Shown one piece after another: positions 18,348 through 28,387 of a DNA stretch of 52,402 nucleotides (positions are counted from its first letter, which is position 1; the number at the start of each line of letters is the position of its first letter). The position numbers and the translations under genes are program-made. Source of the DNA: Daejeonella sp. (lineage in GTDB: Bacteria > Bacteroidota > Bacteroidia > Sphingobacteriales > Sphingobacteriaceae); the NCBI RefSeq assembly GCF_017495225.1, contig NZ_JAFEIG010000035.1:1-52402 (forward strand), written 5' to 3'. The notes below the pieces were generated by a model. It was not told the origin of the DNA and did not search any database. It saw only the letters and a list, made by a program, of their open reading frames with translations.

Positions 18348-21300
18348 GTGATGACAACATTTTTATTGTTGCTCATTGGCTTGTTTATTTCACTACAATT
18401 TAAGCCTGTACAAACATATTTGGCAAAAAAAGCAGCTGAAAAGCTTTCACGCGACTGGAAGACCAAGGTTTATGTAGGAGCATTGCACGTTAAATCTTTT
18501 AAAGCTGTTGAGCTAGACTCACTGTATGTGGAGGATTTGTCGAAGGATACCCTCCTATTCTCACCGAAGTTTAAGCTAGAGCTGAATTATATTCCATTCG
18601 ACCTTCAAAAAATTTCTGTCAAATCGGTGCAAATGGATAATGGGAAGTTCTATTTAAAGCAGTTTAAAGATAATAGCACGAACCTTACATTTATTATAAA
18701 CTATTTTAAGCCTGCAAAAAAAGGAACAGGCAAGAAAGGGAAATCCCTCGATTTGGTTTTAGACAAGATTGTTTTGAACAATATTTCCTTCAAATACAAG
18801 AATTACAATAATTTGAATGCAATAAATGGTGTAAACTTTGATGATATCTATTTAAGTAATTTTAGCACAATCATCACTGGCCTTGACACCAAAAATCATC
18901 TCGCTAAAATGAGTGTGAAAAACATGACTTTCAGAGAAAAAAGCGGCTTTTATTTAAAAAATCTGACAAGCAATGCAACAATAGACAGCAATCAAATGGA
19001 GTTCAAGGATTTAATTCTTGAAACCAAAAACAGTAAAATAAGCGATTATTTCCTGATGAAGTATTCGAGTTTTAAGGACTTCAATAAGTTCAACAGTAAG
19101 GTGTTCATGGAGTCAAATTTCAAGAATTCGAAGTTAAATAGTTCGGATATTGCATTTTTCTCACCTAATTTGGCAAAATCTACTGTTCTACTTCAATTCA
19201 ATGGAAAAGTTTCGGGATATGTCAATAATTTGAAGGCAAAAGACTTAATTATTCAAAGCGGACAAGCAACTTATGTAAAAGGAGATTTTTCGATAAAAGG
19301 CCTGCCCAAGATTAAGGAAACCTTAATGGATTTGAATTTTGAGCAGATATCTACCAATAAAAAAGACCTTGATTTCATCATTTCCAGAGCAAGGGGGAAT
19401 AAAAAGTCGCTCATACCTGAATTTGCAACCAAACTAGGAACCATCAATTACCAAGGTCGTTTTACAGGATTTATCAATGATTTTATATCATTCGGAGAAT
19501 TTAAAACGAAGCTTGGGCGCTTAGCTAGTGATATCAACATGACATTTGGGAAAGATAATGTTCCAAGCTATGAAGGAACATTGAAAGCAATTGATTTCAA
19601 CGTGGGCGAATTGGCAGGTTTAACAAAATTAGGAAGAACAAGTCTTAGTGCTAAGATAAGCGGTAAAGGATTTAATATCAACACCTTACAAGAAAACATA
19701 CAGAGTAAAGTTCAATATTTCGAGTATAATAGTTACCGATACAGCAATATTGATTTGGATGGAAAATTCATCAATAAAATTTTTACGGGATTAGTAAAAG
19801 TAAAAGACAGCAATATAGATCTGGATTTTAATGGGAAAATAGACTTAAATCCTAAAAACCCGATATACAATTTCACTGCTTTGATTGGGGCTGCAAACCT
19901 TCAAAAATTAAATTTCACGAAGGATACCATTCAGTTGGATGCGGAGTTGGTTACGAATTTTTCTGGGACTAATTTAGACAATATTGAAGGTTTTGTTTCG
20001 GCCAACAGAATTCAAATAAGTAATCCCATAAATTCATTTATTGTTGATTCTGTAAATTTAAGAGCAGAAGGCATCGGGACAAACCGTTCATTAAGCATTG
20101 GTTCAGACATTTTGGATGCGAGCATTAAAGGGCAGTACGACTTAAAAACATTCCCTTCATACTTTAAATCGGTAATAAGCAAGTATATTCCTTCATCGGG
20201 ATTAAACTTTATAAAACCTGGGCAGCAAGATTTCACATTTAGCTTAAATATTAAGTATTTCGCCCCTATAAGCATGCTTTTCATTCCGGATTTAAAAATT
20301 CCGGAGCAAGCAAGTTTTACAGGAAAGTTTGTCTCAAGCAAAAATATTGCAACCTTAAATGGATACATCAAGTTAATCCAATTCAATAAAATAAAGATCA
20401 ATGATTTAATTATCGATGAGGGCACAACAGACGAAGCGCTAAACCTATTTATTAGCTCCGAAAGGATTGACATTACTGATAGTTTGTACATCAAGAATGT
20501 GAACATTGCCAATATTCTGAGAAATGACAGTCTGAACCTCAACGTAAAACTATCCGACAAAAGTGCGATTAACCAGCTGGATTTGAACTCGTTAGTAGAG
20601 TTTAAAGCGGAGGGTGAAGAAAGAATTAAGCTGAGCGTTTTACCATCTGACATTTTGATTAACAACGAAATTTGGAAAATCCAAGAAAAAGTAAGTTTCA
20701 GTTTTGATGAAGGTAGAGGGGAGGATGAAGACTTCAATTTATTCCGTCGGACAAAAATTTCGGGATTTGAGTTGTTTAAAGACAATCAAATGCTAACTAT
20801 AGATGGGATAATTTCCGAAAAACCTGAAGATGAGCTATTTATAGGATTTAACAAATTTAAGCTCGCATCTATAAACCCATTGAGTAAACCATTAGGTATT
20901 ACTTTGGGGGGAATTTTGAATGGAAAGGCCACTTTATCTTCACTAAAATCGACCCCAAAACTAGAAGCAGGAATAAGAATAGATAGCCTTAATTACAATA
21001 ATTTAGCGATTGGTGATCTAAACATGACTGCTGGAGTAGATAATTCCACAAATCTGATCAATGTTAAAGTGGATATTGTTGATAAGGGTAGAAAAAATCT
21101 AGAAATAGATGGTACTTATAATGCCAACCCTGATCAAAACAGTCTGGATATGAAGGTAATGATGAACAACAATGAAGTTGTTATTTTTCAACCCTTGTTG
21201 AAGCACTTGATATCTAATATGAAAGGACAGGTCTCTGCAGATTTAAGCGTTACTGGTAAACTTAATAATCCGCAAATAAATGGTAGCCTCTCTTTGATTA

Positions 21301-22814
21301 ATGCAGGAATGACGGTTAATTACCTGAAAACACCTTATAGGATTAATGATCAAGTTGAGGTGGAGAACAGTGTCATAAAACTAAAAAATCTGAAAATAAA
21401 GGACATTAAAAATAATGAGGCCATTGCTAATGGAACGGTTGATATGGCAAATCCTAATAATCCAGAAATCCATATAGACATTAGGGCAAACAAGTTTATG
21501 GCCTTGAATACCACATCCAAAGACAATCCGCTTTATTATGGCGTTGCTTATGGAACAGGGCTTTTCAGTTTTAACGGACCAACAAACGATATGCGCATAG
21601 ATATAAATGCGAAAACTGAGGCTGGAACTGTTTTCAACATCCCACTAAACTCATCTGCCACGGTTAGTAAAAATGATTTTATCACTTTTGTGTCTTCAGA
21701 TACCAGTTTAAATAAACCAAAGGAAACCTCATTCAAAGGGCTGACGATGGATTTCAATCTGCAGGTAGATGAGAATTCGGAAGTGAATATTTTTACTGAT
21801 TTGGGTAGATTATCAGGAAGAGGAGAATCGGAATTAAGTTTAAATATTACCTCACTCGGCGATTTTGAGATGTATGGTGATTACCTCATCAGCAGCGGTA
21901 AATTTCAGTTTACGGCACAAGATTTCATCAATAAAGTATTTAAGATTAGCGAGGGTGGTTCCATCCGCTGGACGGGCGATCCTGTGGAGGCCACAATCAA
22001 TTTAAAAGCATTGTATGAGGTAAGAACAGCCATAGCGCCACTTTATTTAGCGGCAGGGCGAGCAAGTGAAGACAATCAAAAGGTTGCTAGTGAGGCGGTA
22101 ATGAATCTAAGCGGACCATTAATGACTCCCAATATTTCTTTTGATATTAATTTTCCAGCAAATGCTTATATTAAGGATGAGCTTCAATCCTACCTGAGTG
22201 ATGTAAACAATACCAATCAACAGGCTTTGAGTTTAATTGTAAGACGTTCTTTTGCGGGCAGTGCAGATCAGAGCAATGGCATTGGAGGACTCGCCACATC
22301 TACGGTTATTAGTGCAGGATCGGAATTGTTTTTCAATCAGTTAAACACCATACTTTCCCAATCATTAAATTTAAATTTTGTGGATTTAAATATTAGGTCC
22401 CTAAATGAGGCTGGAGCATCATTCCGCTTCTTAAAAGACCGTTTAATATTAACTGGTGGATTTACTAACAGACTAAATAGCACGAGTACATTTTCAGATT
22501 TTTCGGTGATAGGAGGCAATTCACTTATTGCACGCGATGTAGAGGCAATTTACCTTTTAAAGAAAAATGGCGATTGGGTTCTTCGTGCATCAAATAAATT
22601 AAATAATAGGAGTTTTTTAAGTAATCTGTCAACTAGTAACGAATATGTTAGTGCTATTGGCCTAGTTTACCGTAAAGATTTCGACAGTTTCAAGGAGCTC
22701 TTGGGTATTTTAGTTGGGGAAAAGCGAAAAGAAGAGCGTAGCAAAGAAAAGAAAAAGGCTCTTCAGGACATTAATGCGATTAAACCAGAAGAGCCAGAAA
22801 TTAAAAAAGATTAA
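18348..22814 (+). CDS. tamB: TamB-like translocation and assembly module / AsmA-family protein
   Basis: The 1488-residue protein has one N-terminal membrane helix (TTFLLLLIGLFISLQF), then a very long repeat of beta strands (periplasmic bridge) and a C-terminal DUF490/TamB domain containing the conserved NLSGPLMTPNISFDINFP segment. TamB-like proteins span the periplasm and are linked to outer-membrane protein assembly or lipid transport. It ends in a charged tail (KRKEERSKEKKK). The start is uncertain: GTG at 18348 or ATG at 18351. The frame is open back to 18288 and encodes a basic stretch (FIKKGLKIAFW) that looks like a natural N-terminus, but it has no standard start codon. It converges with ribBA, 5 bp apart. 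Confidence 0.9.
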   Translation: MMTTFLLLLIGLFISLQFKPVQTYLAKKAAEKLSRDWKTKVYVGALHVKSFKAVELDSLYVEDLSKDTLLFSPKFKLELNYIPFDLQKISVKSVQMDNGKFYLKQFKDNSTNLTFIINYFKPAKKGTGKKGKSLDLVLDKIVLNNISFKYKNYNNLNAINGVNFDDIYLSNFSTIITGLDTKNHLAKMSVKNMTFREKSGFYLKNLTSNATIDSNQMEFKDLILETKNSKISDYFLMKYSSFKDFNKFNSKVFMESNFKNSKLNSSDIAFFSPNLAKSTVLLQFNGKVSGYVNNLKAKDLIIQSGQATYVKGDFSIKGLPKIKETLMDLNFEQISTNKKDLDFIISRARGNKKSLIPEFATKLGTINYQGRFTGFINDFISFGEFKTKLGRLASDINMTFGKDNVPSYEGTLKAIDFNVGELAGLTKLGRTSLSAKISGKGFNINTLQENIQSKVQYFEYNSYRYSNIDLDGKFINKIFTGLVKVKDSNIDLDFNGKIDLNPKNPIYNFTALIGAANLQKLNFTKDTIQLDAELVTNFSGTNLDNIEGFVSANRIQISNPINSFIVDSVNLRAEGIGTNRSLSIGSDILDASIKGQYDLKTFPSYFKSVISKYIPSSGLNFIKPGQQDFTFSLNIKYFAPISMLFIPDLKIPEQASFTGKFVSSKNIATLNGYIKLIQFNKIKINDLIIDEGTTDEALNLFISSERIDITDSLYIKNVNIANILRNDSLNLNVKLSDKSAINQLDLNSLVEFKAEGEERIKLSVLPSDILINNEIWKIQEKVSFSFDEGRGEDEDFNLFRRTKISGFELFKDNQMLTIDGIISEKPEDELFIGFNKFKLASINPLSKPLGITLGGILNGKATLSSLKSTPKLEAGIRIDSLNYNNLAIGDLNMTAGVDNSTNLINVKVDIVDKGRKNLEIDGTYNANPDQNSLDMKVMMNNNEVVIFQPLLKHLISNMKGQVSADLSVTGKLNNPQINGSLSLINAGMTVNYLKTPYRINDQVEVENSVIKLKNLKIKDIKNNEAIANGTVDMANPNNPEIHIDIRANKFMALNTTSKDNPLYYGVAYGTGLFSFNGPTNDMRIDINAKTEAGTVFNIPLNSSATVSKNDFITFVSSDTSLNKPKETSFKGLTMDFNLQVDENSEVNIFTDLGRLSGRGESELSLNITSLGDFEMYGDYLISSGKFQFTAQDFINKVFKISEGGSIRWTGDPVEATINLKALYEVRTAIAPLYLAAGRASEDNQKVASEAVMNLSGPLMTPNISFDINFPANAYIKDELQSYLSDVNNTNQQALSLIVRRSFAGSADQSNGIGGLATSTVISAGSELFFNQLNTILSQSLNLNFVDLNIRSLNEAGASFRFLKDRLILTGGFTNRLNSTSTFSDFSVIGGNSLIARDVEAIYLLKKNGDWVLRASNKLNNRSFLSNLSTSNEYVSAIGLVYRKDFDSFKELLGILVGEKRKEERSKEKKKALQDINAIKPEEPEIKKD

Positions 22815-22819
22815 GCCTG

Positions 22820-24025
22820 TTAAATATTTTTCATGATGGTATGCCCCATCTTATCGCGCTTAGTTTTTAGATAAAGTTCATTATGGATATTCGATTGGAT
22901 TTCAATTGGAACATTATCAACAACCTCTAAACCATATCCAATTAATCCGGAGCGTTTTGTTGGATTATTAGACATCAATCTCATTTTTTTGATGCCTAAG
23001 CTCCTAAGAATTTGTGCACCAATTCCATAATCGCGTTGATCCATTGGGAATCCCAATTGCAGATTGGCATCTACTGTATCTAGGCCATTTTCTTGAAGGT
23101 TATAGGCATGCAGCTTATTAATTAAGCCGATCCCACGACCTTCCTGATTCATATAAATTATTACACCCTTACCCTCTTTTTCGATCATTTCCATGGCTTT
23201 GTGAAGTTGGGGTCCGCAATCGCAGCGGCAGGAGCCAAAAATATCGCCTGTGATGCATGAGCTATGTACCCTCACTAAAACAGGCTCATCCTCTTCCCAG
23301 CTACCTTTAATTAGGGCCAAATGCTGATCACCAGTAGTAATTTGAGAATAGGCTACCATTTCAAAATCACCCCATTGCGTAGGTAATTTCACAGAAACCT
23401 CTTTTTTGATAAGCGATTCTGTTTTTAAGCGATAGGAAATTAAATCCTTAATACTAACTATTTTAAGATTGAATTGCTTGGCGATGATTAAAAGATCGGG
23501 TAAGCGAGCCATTTCGCCATCTTCCTTTAGTATTTCTACTAATACACCCGCAGGTTCAAGTCCCGCTAAAGTTGCCAAATCCACTGCTGCTTCGGTATGC
23601 CCTGCTCTGCGGAGTACGCCACCTTGTTTGGCGATTAATGGGAAGATATGACCTGGGCGTCCGAGTTCTTCGGGACTAGTTTTAGGGTCGATTAGGGCTA
23701 AAATAGTTTTTGAGCGATCAGAGGCTGATATACCGGTAGTACAACCATGACCGATAAGGTCAACCGATACTGTAAAATTAGTCTCGTATGCTGCGGTGTT
23801 ATTGCCAACCATCAAATCGAGACGGAGGTCTTTACAACGTTCATCTGTTAGAGGCGCGCAGATTAAACCACGGCCATGAGTAGCCATAAAATTTATAATT
23901 TCTGGAGTAGCATTAGAAGCTGCTGTTAAGAAATCACCCTCATTTTCTCTGTCCTCATCATCAACAACAATAATAACTTTACCTTCTTTGATATCGTTTA
24001 TTGCTTCTTCAATCGTGTTAAACAT
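22820..24025 (-). CDS. ribBA: Bifunctional DHBP synthase / GTP cyclohydrolase II
   Basis: RibBA makes both precursors of riboflavin. The trimmed 401-residue protein starts [16 protein letters not shown]; the 82 codons further upstream are low-complexity and not family-like. Residues 1 to about 205 are DHBP synthase (acidic loop [13 protein letters not shown], and [13 protein letters not shown]). Residues about 206-401 are GTP cyclohydrolase II (zinc ligands in [20 protein letters not shown], and [11 protein letters not shown]). No FMN riboswitch was recognised in the 630 bp upstream. Confidence 0.96.
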   Translation of the reverse strand: MFNTIEEAINDIKEGKVIIVVDDEDRENEGDFLTAASNATPEIINFMATHGRGLICAPLTDERCKDLRLDLMVGNNTAAYETNFTVSVDLIGHGCTTGISASDRSKTILALIDPKTSPEELGRPGHIFPLIAKQGGVLRRAGHTEAAVDLATLAGLEPAGVLVEILKEDGEMARLPDLLIIAKQFNLKIVSIKDLISYRLKTESLIKKEVSVKLPTQWGDFEMVAYSQITTGDQHLALIKGSWEEDEPVLVRVHSSCITGDIFGSCRCDCGPQLHKAMEMIEKEGKGVIIYMNQEGRGIGLINKLHAYNLQENGLDTVDANLQLGFPMDQRDYGIGAQILRSLGIKKMRLMSNNPTKRSGLIGYGLEVVDNVPIEIQSNIHNELYLKTKRDKMGHTIMKNI

Positions 24026-24655
24026 AATTTTGGCCTGTTTTGCAGGTTCTTTCAGATGATAGAAATGTTTAAATCTGAAAAAACGAGCGCTGTAAATAGG
24101 GCGCAAATTTACGCATTTTTTTGCATCAAAGATTTCATTTGCCTGTAAATAGGTCAGTGGTTTGCAATTTATTTTTTTAGATGTGAGAGGGGAGATATGA
24201 GATTTGAGATGTGAGATTTGAGATTTGAGTAAAAAATGAACGCTAGAGGACTGGTACGGTGACAAGACCAACCGGAGGAGCGATAAATAGTACGTAGTAC
24301 TTAGTAGGTAGTATTTAGAAATGAGCTAGTTAGAAATGAGTTTTTAAAAAATTCAGGAAAGGCAAGTCCTTCAAGTACCTTAATTTCTTAATGTTTTTAA
24401 AATGAACCATTAAGGGATTATTTAGAAAATTCTGCGTCTTTACGAGGCTTTAATTTGTGTGTCTCGCAGAGACGGAAATGCGCAAAGAAATGGGTTCATA
24501 AAAAAAGAAAGCGGCAGTTAGGTTGGCTGTTACGGACAACACCGATCAGAGGACCGAATACAATTTACCCTGTGATCCAACTGTAGCCCCATCTCATATC
24601 TCATATCTCATATCTCACATCTAATATCTAATATCTAATATCTAATATCTACCCT
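24026..24655. repeat. 630-bp gene-free spacer with inverted low-complexity repeats
   Basis: Near its left end (about 24181-24230) are repeats of GAGATTTGAGAT/GAGATATGAGAT. Near its right end (about 24591-24650) is the complementary series ATCTCATATCTCATATCTC followed by repeats of TAATATC. The ends could pair as a long inverted repeat. Between them are AGTACGTAGTACTTAGTAGGTAGTA-type short repeats, and TCTGCGTCTT and GCGCAAAG stretches in opposite orientation. No open frame or riboswitch was seen. Confidence 0.65.
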
Positions 24656-26080
24656 CTACCCTTCCTTTTTCACAAAAAGCTGTTTAAACCAGCGTTTATA
24701 GAAATCGAGGTCGAATAGAGCTGAATCGACGGTTGCTTTATAGGTAAGAAAGACTCCTAGCGGACTTAAAGTAAAGATGGCCATCCACATGCCTAAAAAT
24801 GGGGTTAGACTCCCCTCTTTGGCAGATTTTTCACCTATAGTTGAGATAATGTGAAAGACGAGGAAAAACATGACCGACATCACAACTGGTAGGCCTAGTC
24901 CCCCTTTACGAATAATAGCTCCCAGTGGCGCACCAATAAAAAAGAGCACCAGACAAGAAATTGCTAGTGTGAATTTTCTATTTAGTTCGACTAAGAAACC
25001 TCTCATTCGGGCTTCATTATCGTTGATAAACAATTCCTTTCTACTTAGAACCTCTTTGATAGACCCTACCTGCTCTTTAGCAGTTTGTAAAGACGCAATC
25101 TTCTTATCGGTAGGGATTAGGTCCAATACATTTTTATATTTTTTCAAGAATACTGTAGGAGCTTTGGGATTAAGGGAATCTGTGCGGTAGGTACGCGCAA
25201 GCATACTAAGATCGCGGTAGGTTGATCTCAAATTACTATCCCCTTTCATGGCAAAAGAATCTTTATAAAATTTAAGCTGCTTTATGTTAAGCATGGCATA
25301 ATTCGATTTAAATAGATCTTCGTCTGTACGTTTTAACTGAAAACCAGACAAATCGAAACGTTGTTCAGTTTCCTTAAACTGGGTCCGCATGAGTCTTTGC
25401 CTAGGATTATAGGTCCCACTGGTGCCTGCTGTCTCCTCATAGCGTTTCCCATCTTTCAGCTTTAAAACTAAGAGTTGATTATCATCTGTGATAAACATCT
25501 GACCTTGTTTGGCCATCAATACATTGACATTCCCATTGATTGTATTTCGTTCATAAATGAGCACATCGTGTAAAGTTTGATCGGGATCTTTTTTCTTTAC
25601 ACGGATAGCATAACCTGGGATACTATTATTAAAAATACCCTCTTTGATTAGGAAGGCAGCTTTTTGATTACGAACATCATATAAAAGGGAGCCCATTTTT
25701 AAATTGGCAACGGGAAGCATATAATCCGAAAAGAGGAAGGCGGCTATGCTCAGCATGCTTACACCAACAATTAGGGGCATCATGGCCCTTTGCAGGGAAA
25801 TTCCAGCCGATTTAATGGCTACTAGCTCATAGTTCTCGCCAAGGCTTCCGAAAGTCATGATGGAAGAAAGAAGTATAGCTAGAGGTAATGCCATAGCCAC
25901 ATTGGTTGCTGAGGCATACATCAGCAATTCCAATATTACGTACCACTCAAAGCCCTTTCCTATTAGATCATCGATGTATTTAAATAAAAATAACATCAAT
26001 AAAACGAACATGACAATGAAAAAGGTAACGATAAAAGGCCTTATAAAGGCCTTAAATACTAACAAGTGTACTTTCTTCAC
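24656..26080 (-). CDS. LptF/LptG (YjgP/YjgQ) family lipopolysaccharide export permease
   Basis: The 474-residue protein is an inner-membrane component of the Lpt machinery that extracts LPS and passes it across the periplasm. Membrane helices lie near residues 12-33, 50-75, 97-118, and three more in the C-terminal third (LAISCLVLFFIGAPLGAIIRKGGLGLPVVMS..., FLGMWMAIFTLSPLGVFLTY). The loop SLGENYELVAIKSAGIS is the conserved coupling helix region for the LptB ATPase. The periplasmic domain is longer than in E. coli. LptF versus LptG cannot be decided. A START-like gene lies 26 bp upstream on the same strand. Confidence 0.92.
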   Translation of the reverse strand: MKKVHLLVFKAFIRPFIVTFFIVMFVLLMLFLFKYIDDLIGKGFEWYVILELLMYASATNVAMALPLAILLSSIMTFGSLGENYELVAIKSAGISLQRAMMPLIVGVSMLSIAAFLFSDYMLPVANLKMGSLLYDVRNQKAAFLIKEGIFNNSIPGYAIRVKKKDPDQTLHDVLIYERNTINGNVNVLMAKQGQMFITDDNQLLVLKLKDGKRYEETAGTSGTYNPRQRLMRTQFKETEQRFDLSGFQLKRTDEDLFKSNYAMLNIKQLKFYKDSFAMKGDSNLRSTYRDLSMLARTYRTDSLNPKAPTVFLKKYKNVLDLIPTDKKIASLQTAKEQVGSIKEVLSRKELFINDNEARMRGFLVELNRKFTLAISCLVLFFIGAPLGAIIRKGGLGLPVVMSVMFFLVFHIISTIGEKSAKEGSLTPFLGMWMAIFTLSPLGVFLTYKATVDSALFDLDFYKRWFKQLFVKKEG

Positions 26081-26106
26081 ATTGCAAAAATAGAGAAAAT
26101 TTATCT

Positions 26107-26487
26107 CTATGCTCCTAAAACACTAATCAAATATTGAATTTGATTATCCCAAATGAGTTTACGATCTTGGATTGCATCTTCAGTAGCGAAATCTGTAATT
26201 GCTAGGGCCACATCATTGGTAAGCTCATCTTGAACGATTTCCATTTCAAAGTAGCAGTGTGGTTCATCATCAAGCCATTTAAATTTGACCAATTTATTTT
26301 CTTTGATTGAAAGTAATTTCGCTTTTTGCTCTTCACCATCCCAGGTAAAGGTGTACACTTGGTCTCTATAAGTTACATCATCAGCAAACCATTGCGACAG
26401 ACCATTGGGTTCATTTAAAAAACCAAACAATATTTTGGGAGATGATTTAATCTCATACTCTACGTTAAACTTTATCTTTTCAGCCAT
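26107..26487 (-). CDS. START-like (SRPBCC superfamily) domain protein
   Basis: The 126-residue protein opens FNVEYEIKSSPKILFGFLNEPNGLSQWFADDV, the characteristic first helix-grip segment of AHSA1/START-like proteins. It continues with a curved sheet (YTFTWDGEEQKAKLLSIKENKLVKFKW) and a long C-terminal helix. It binds an unknown hydrophobic ligand or acts as a small chaperone-like protein. It is probably co-transcribed with the LptF/G permease gene. Confidence 0.82.
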   Translation of the reverse strand: MAEKIKFNVEYEIKSSPKILFGFLNEPNGLSQWFADDVTYRDQVYTFTWDGEEQKAKLLSIKENKLVKFKWLDDEPHCYFEMEIVQDELTNDVALAITDFATEDAIQDRKLIWDNQIQYLISVLGA

Positions 26488-26677
26488 TTCTTTATTATTT
26501 ATATCGCTTGGCGATTTTTTTTCATCTTTTTTCTAAAGAAAAGTAAATTACTCTATATTTGCAACAGTTTTACGAAGCTTGTTATTATAAATCTTCATAA
26601 AGAATCTTTTTTCTTTAGATTTTTTTGATTTTCTCTAAGATAAATCATTACAAAGAGTAAAATATAACCATACCCTT

Positions 26678-26751
26678 GGCGGGGTAGCTCAGATGGTTAG
26701 AGCGCAGGATTCATAACCCTGAGGTCGGCAGTTCGATCCTGCTCCCCGCTA
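26678..26751 (+). tRNA. tRNA-Met (anticodon CAT)
   Basis: A 74-nt cloverleaf: acceptor GGCGGGG pairs with CCCCGCT (one G-U), D-arm GCTC...GAGC, anticodon loop TTCATAA at 26710-26716, variable AGGTC, and the T-arm with GTTCGATCC. CCA is not encoded. The closing base pair of the anticodon stem is A-C. It reads as elongator Met; tRNA-Ile2 with a lysidine-modified CAT anticodon is a possible alternative. Confidence 0.92.
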
Positions 26752-26762
26752 CACTGATAATC

Positions 26763-26794
26763 AAGACTTTACGAGAAATCGTAGAGTCTTTTTT
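26763..26794 (+). terminator. Terminator of the tRNA gene
   Basis: AAGACTTTACGA-GAAA-TCGTAGAGTCTT forms a 12-bp stem with one G-U pair, closed by a GAAA tetraloop and followed by a T-run. It starts 11 bp after the tRNA. Confidence 0.88.
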
Positions 26795-26814
26795 GTTTGT
26801 GTCACCCTGATGCG

Positions 26815-26958
26815 TCAGCCTGTGATTAGTATTGGGGGTATTTTTGCTCCAAATACTTTAACTGTCATAGCCGCTTGTTCTACCGCAGAGAGCACTTTTG
26901 GGTCTAAGTAAAATTCTTCTAACACTTCCATTGTTGAGTGAGATGTGAGAACACCTGT
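26815..26958 (-). pseudogene. C-terminal remnant of a tyrosine recombinase (integrase)
   Basis: The minus strand encodes 47 residues after a stop codon, beginning TGVLTSHSTMEVLEEFYLDP and ending in a hydrophobic tail. The pattern S/G-H-S-x(7)-F-Y matches the last catalytic box of phage-type integrases (histidine, then the tyrosine nucleophile 9-10 residues later). The rest of the enzyme is missing, with a TAA stop just before. Its place directly downstream of a tRNA gene is the classic location for an integrase of a tRNA-targeting island. The assignment rests on this one motif and the position. Confidence 0.45.
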
Positions 26959-28334
26959 TTAAATCCCCATCGGCTGATTAATCAATTAATATATGTTTTA
27001 CGGAGATTTTTGAAACTATCTAGCTCGTTTTCATTTATCAATTCTATTTCTATCGCTAGTTTTTTGTTTATTTTATTCTTCCACATTCGAAAAAACAATT
27101 AATTATAGTCTTTAAATCTTCCCAAATTATTTGGGATGCAGCAACTAAACCGGAACCTTAGCTAATGTTTAAGCCCAGACCAATAATTATAGGTCTATTC
27201 AAAATGATAAACTATAAATCTGACAAAAATCCGCAACTATTTTTTATGGTGATCGAGGCAAGGATAGAATAATGTAATTGTAAAGCATCTTAAAAGCAAT
27301 AAATAAAAATATTGATAGTATTGGCCATAATTATACTAATTCAGCAGTAACGAATATGATGAGAAATTTGATGCTGCAGAATTGCCCCTTTCGTGAATGG
27401 TAATCAGTTTTTTTTTGCAGCGGCAGAATATTTATATCTAAACATATTACAATGAACCTACTCCCAAAATCAGAAATCTCTTTCGAGCTAACAGAAGAAG
27501 AATTAATTAAAACGAAGCGTAGACCGAAAAGTGAATATAGCCAGTGGTTACAATTTAAGTAGGCAGTACATAAGATTGATACGCTGTTGAGTACCGAGAA
27601 ATACATCGTAATTAGAAAACATTAAGAGTTCTGGATCTACTGGCCTGTTTGTGAATTGTGATTGGCTTTAAATTCGACATTTAAAGGGGGGATAATATTA
27701 TATATCCATTGTACCGTCATCTCGACAAAAGGAGAGAGCTGTTACTGTAAATAATCAGTAATCCAACAGATTAAGGTTCGCTGAGCAACCGTGATTCTCG
27801 TCGCTGTGTTGCGTTCGAAAAGACGGTTTTTTGAATTAGATTTCTCCTCCTTAACGAAGTATGTGAACAGGTACACTCACTCGAAAGAACGATAGCAGTA
27901 TAAAAAAATATTGAAAAATTTAGGCAGAAAACGTGTTTCGGATATTTTTTGAAAAAAAGATTCGTTTACAGTCTATTCCCATTTACATCTTCTAATGCTT
28001 TTAGAATAGTAAATTCGGTATAATTTTGATCTCTATTTAGCAATTGCATTAATTACTGAATCAATTAATTTTCTTGACCAGGCACAAACCAAAGCGTTGC
28101 ATTAGCTAAATGTCGATATTTTCTTAAAAATTTAATTTTAACTCTTTCTGCTATTAATGGAAAGCTCGCCATAGTGCATTGATAGGCTAAAAAAGTATAA
28201 CATAAAAAGATAAAAACAATTGGCTCTGTTTTAACTGGCTATACAATGTTTGATCGTGCAATTGGTTATTCCTGTAAGAGCATTCGCAAAGGTTGGAGTG
28301 ACGAAGATGATGAGCATCATTTAATTAAAACAAA
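26959..28334. other. Decayed, gene-poor segment with fragments of former genes
   Basis: No intact gene was found in about 1.4 kb. What can be seen: a 34-residue minus-strand frame at 26982-27086 (MWKNKINKKLAIEIEL...); a plus-strand frame at 27452-27625 interrupted by one TAG at 27560; a plus-strand fragment at about 28201-28330 encoding FDRAIGYSCKSIRKGWSDED; and at about 27714-27862 a degenerate intergenic repeat (GTCATCTCGAC...GGAGAG, then the inverted-looking GATTTCTCCTCCTT). The stop-riddled state and the adjoining integrase remnant suggest an eroded integrated element. Confidence 0.6.
27452..27625 (+). pseudogene. Unidentified short gene remnant with an in-frame stop
   Basis: From ATG 27452 the frame encodes 36 residues with natural composition (MNLLPKSEISFELTEEELIK...). 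It meets TAG at 27560 and then continues for 20 plausible residues (AVHKIDTLLSTEKYIVIRKH) to TAA at 27623. It looks like a small gene broken by one nonsense mutation. I do not recognise the family. Confidence 0.4.
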
Positions 28335-28365
28335 AAGCCCCAAGTTGTTTTACAACTTGGGGCTT
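28335..28365 (-). terminator. Strong terminator of the SusCD/DUF4397 operon
   Basis: AAGCCCCAAGTTGT (28335-28348) pairs perfectly with 28352-28365 over 14 bp around a TTT loop. On the minus strand it is followed by TTTTTG. It lies 22 bp after the DUF4397 stop codon and ends the operon susC-susD-DUF4397. Confidence 0.92.
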
Positions 28366-28387
28366 AATTTATCACAATTAACTATTC

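Noticed and set aside
24026-24271. N-terminal extension of RibBA of 82 codons
   Set aside because: Encoded by low-complexity spacer sequence; the conserved DHBP synthase start is at 24025.
24026-24655. FMN riboswitch upstream of ribBA
   Set aside because: None of the conserved RFN blocks could be found on the minus strand.
27331-27606. 91-codon minus-strand frame
   Set aside because: Overlaps a more natural plus-strand remnant (27452-27625) and has an atypical composition.
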